This document shows, one piece after another, positions 6,128 to 7,671 of a stretch of 7,671 bases of DNA. Below the pieces are notes generated by a model. The model had not been told where the DNA came from. It saw only the letters and a program-made list of their open reading frames with translations, and ran no database searches. A program made the position numbers and the translations under genes. Every line of letters begins with the position of its first letter. Positions within the stretch are counted from its first letter, which is position 1. Location: NCBI GenBank assembly GCA_002690085.1, contig NZDM01000064.1:1-7671 (forward strand), in the 5' to 3' direction. The DNA is from Flavobacteriaceae bacterium. Its GTDB lineage: Bacteria > Bacteroidota > Bacteroidia > Flavobacteriales > Flavobacteriaceae.

Positions 6128-6158
6128 TTTGTTCCTATGTTGAAAACTGCTACATTTG
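6128..6158 (+). promoter_or_regulatory. Putative rseP promoter
   Basis: TTTG (6128-6131), 19 bp, then TACATTTG (6151-6158) is a full match to the Bacteroidota promoter consensus TTTG-N19-TAnnTTTG. Transcription should start near 6163, giving a leader of roughly 18 bases before the rseP ATG at 6181. This shows rseP is transcribed independently of any upstream gene. Confidence 0.7.
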
Positions 6159-6180
6159 TCATCCAAATTCAACACCCTTT

Positions 6181-7521
6181 ATGGAATTGTTCATTAAAAT
6201 ATCTCAGTTTCTTTTAAGTCTTTCACTGCTTATTGTTTTGCATGAGCTCGGTCATTTTATTCCTGCCAAGCTGTTCAAGACACGGGTTGAAAAATTTTAT
6301 CTCTTTTTTGATGTCAAGTATTCGCTGTTTAAGAAAAAAATAGGAGAGACTGTCTACGGTATTGGCTGGTTGCCTTTGGGCGGTTATGTCAAGATTGCAG
6401 GCATGATTGATGAAAGTATGGATACAGAGCAGATGGAGCAAGAACCCCAGTCCTGGGAGTTTAGATCCAAGCCCTCATGGCAACGGCTCATCATTATGTT
6501 GGGGGGGGTAACGGTCAACTTTGTCTTGGCGGCTTTGGTTTATATTTTTATAGCGTTTGCTTATGGTGATGCCGATGTAGACGCCAAAACGATACGCGGC
6601 GGTTATTTGATTTCCAACCCCGTACTTAAAAACCTCGGCCTTAAAACAGGGGATAACATTTTAGCTATCGATGGCTCCGAGATTGCCTACTACACGGAAA
6701 TAAGAAAGAAAATTATCACTGCCAGAACGATGACCATTTCACGTAACGGCGATGTGCAAACACTGGAATTCCCAGTGGATTTTCTTGGGCAATTGAGTAC
6801 CTCAAAATCTAGAGACTTTATAGATCTTAGAACACCTTTTATTTTTGATGTTGCTATGGAGGGTTCTATCAATTCTGATGTCGACTTACAGCCCGGCGAC
6901 CTACTTATAGCCATTGATGGGGAACCCGCACAGTTTTCCGACCAGTCAACGCCTTTGCTGTTGGCTAGAAAAGCACAAACAGCAGTTTTAAGCGTATTGC
7001 GCAATGGTACTTTATTGGAGCGCAAAGTTCAAGTCAATGCGGCTGGTATGATAGAGTTCATTCGCAAAAACGCTTCAAAAGATCTTGAAGCCGCAGGCTT
7101 TCGAAAAATCATCAGAAGAGAGTATAGCCTAGGCCAAAGTATCGGCATTGGATTGCATAAATTTAATGAAACTGTTATTGGTTATTGGGCCCAACTCAAG
7201 TTGATTTTTTCGCCCAGTACTGGTGCTTATAAAGGTGTCGGCGGCTTTAAAGCAATTATGGATATTTTCCCAGATACGTGGAGCTGGTATGCTTTTTGGA
7301 ACATTACCGCCTTTTTATCCATCATGCTCGGGGTTTTGAATTTACTGCCCATTCCGGCATTAGATGGCGGACATGTGGTGTTTTTATTGTATGAAATGGT
7401 GACTGGCCGTAAGCCTGGGGATAAGTTCATGGAATATGCCCAAACGGTAGGATTTCTCATCTTAATTGCCTTGGTTTTATTTGCCAATGGCAATGACATT
7501 TATAAGGCCATTTTTAGCTAA
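6181..7521 (+). CDS. rseP: RIP metalloprotease RseP (site-2 protease family, two PDZ domains)
   Basis: This 446-residue polytopic zinc protease has the HExxH site in the first membrane helix (HELGH, H21, E22, H25) and the third ligand in the C-terminal motif NLLPIPALDGGH (387-398, D395). GGYVKIAGM marks the membrane-associated segment after helix 1, followed by an acidic stretch (about 78-92, rich in Asp, Glu and Met) that I recall from Bacteroidota homologues. Two PDZ domains occupy roughly 130-215 and 220-310, each with the ligand-loop pattern LKTGDNILAIDG and LQPGDLLIAIDG. The last helices are at about 370-390 and 425-440. The enzyme cuts transmembrane substrates such as anti-sigma factors and remnant signal peptides inside the inner membrane. 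All catalytic residues are present. A G8 run at 6501-6508 lies in the LGGV codons. No anti-sigma gene is adjacent, so the physiological substrate is not indicated. Confidence 0.95.
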   Translation: MELFIKISQFLLSLSLLIVLHELGHFIPAKLFKTRVEKFYLFFDVKYSLFKKKIGETVYGIGWLPLGGYVKIAGMIDESMDTEQMEQEPQSWEFRSKPSWQRLIIMLGGVTVNFVLAALVYIFIAFAYGDADVDAKTIRGGYLISNPVLKNLGLKTGDNILAIDGSEIAYYTEIRKKIITARTMTISRNGDVQTLEFPVDFLGQLSTSKSRDFIDLRTPFIFDVAMEGSINSDVDLQPGDLLIAIDGEPAQFSDQSTPLLLARKAQTAVLSVLRNGTLLERKVQVNAAGMIEFIRKNASKDLEAAGFRKIIRREYSLGQSIGIGLHKFNETVIGYWAQLKLIFSPSTGAYKGVGGFKAIMDIFPDTWSWYAFWNITAFLSIMLGVLNLLPIPALDGGHVVFLLYEMVTGRKPGDKFMEYAQTVGFLILIALVLFANGNDIYKAIFS

Positions 7522-7538
7522 TTATTTTAGGCTTTCTA

Positions 7539-7569
7539 TTTGTGTAAACTAAAAAATGGCATATATTTG
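7539..7569 (+). promoter_or_regulatory. Putative tRNA-Asn promoter with GC-rich discriminator
   Basis: TTTG (7539-7542), 19 bp, then TATATTTG (7562-7569) is an exact consensus promoter. It begins only 18 bases after the rseP stop. The bases directly after it, GCGCTCGCGC (7569-7578), form an unusually GC-rich discriminator around the expected start near 7574. The mature tRNA begins at 7592, so a short 5' leader would be removed by RNase P. Confidence 0.72.
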
Positions 7570-7591
7570 CGCTCGCGCTAGTGAAAAATTT

Positions 7592-7665
7592 TCCTCCTTA
7601 GCTCAGTTGGTTAGAGCATCTGACTGTTAATCAGAGGGTCCTTGGTTCGAGCCCAAGAGGAGGAG
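7592..7665 (+). tRNA. tRNA-Asn (anticodon GUU)
   Basis: All four arms fold. The acceptor TCCTCCT (7592-7598) pairs with AGGAGGA (7658-7664). The D stem is GCTC (7601-7604) with GAGC (7614-7617) and a TTGGTTA-type loop. The anticodon stem TCTGA (7619-7623) pairs with TCAGA (7631-7635) around loop CTGTTAA, giving anticodon GTT (7626-7628). The T stem CTTGG (7641-7645) pairs with CCAAG (7653-7657) around TTCGAGC. The discriminator base is G (7665), as expected for Asn. The following bases are CA, not CCA, so the 3' CCA must be added enzymatically. The molecule is 74 nt without CCA. Confidence 0.98.
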
Positions 7666-7671
7666 CAAAAG

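Noticed and set aside
6046..6162. 39-residue N-terminal extension of Sco from the ATG at 6162
   Set aside because: The added residues lack family character, would precede the membrane anchor, and lie upstream of or across the -7 element at 6064-6071 and the rseP promoter.
7569..7578. GCGC-TC-GCGC repeat as a hairpin terminator of rseP
   Set aside because: A two-base loop cannot form a stable hairpin, there is no T-tract of terminator type, and it sits at the tRNA start site.
1..7671. Mobile elements, CRISPR arrays, attachment sites, restriction or defence genes
   Set aside because: No transposase, integrase, spaced repeats or target duplications were seen; the tRNA 3' end is at the window edge, so an integration site there cannot be judged.

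Overview
The window looks like a chromosomal segment from a member of the Bacteroidota, most likely the Flavobacteriia. The evidence is a SusC-like receptor architecture (carboxypeptidase-regulatory-like domain, then plug, then barrel), a two-PDZ RseP with the acidic insert I recall from this group, a Cys-rich FeoB-associated peptide, weak Shine-Dalgarno sites, and repeated promoter elements of the TTTG-N19-TAnnTTTG type used by the Bacteroidota primary sigma factor. This placement is inferred from sequence character, not from a database search.

Layout. Positions 1-1318 (minus) hold the N-terminal 439 codons of a TonB-dependent outer-membrane receptor that runs off the left edge. A 67-bp divergent promoter region follows (1319-1385), containing a near-perfect palindrome. 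To its right a plus-strand operon encodes a DtxR/MntR-family metalloregulator (1386-2042) and, two bases later, a ZIP-family metal permease (2045-2869). A convergent minus-strand unit then encodes a ferrous-iron uptake system: feoA (5327-5094), feoB (5101-2999, overlapping feoA) and a 42-residue FeoB-associated Cys-rich membrane peptide (2994-2866), whose stop overlaps the ZIP stop. Upstream on the same strand is a Sco/SenC copper chaperone (6045-5371). Divergent from it is the site-2 protease gene rseP (6181-7521), followed by a well-formed tRNA-Asn(GUU) gene (7592-7665) with its own promoter.

How the genes fit together. The left two thirds is a metal-homeostasis block. The receptor would import a metal chelate across the outer membrane, the ZIP protein and FeoAB would move divalent metal across the inner membrane, and the DtxR/MntR-type protein is the obvious local regulator. 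The most interesting signal is in the DNA between the receptor and mntR. One palindrome (TTTAG-N6-CTAAA core) supplies the -33-like element of both divergent promoters with identical 19-bp spacing, so one regulator dimer could shut both. A related motif lies between the putative feoA promoter and the feoA start, suggesting a small local regulon. Sco, rseP and tRNA-Asn look like ordinary neighbours.

I see no mobile element, CRISPR array, phage gene or clearly unprecedented protein system. The candidate novelties are regulatory architecture, a CxxC motif in the receptor plug, and a small easily missed gene. There is no gene-free stretch longer than about 150 bases.
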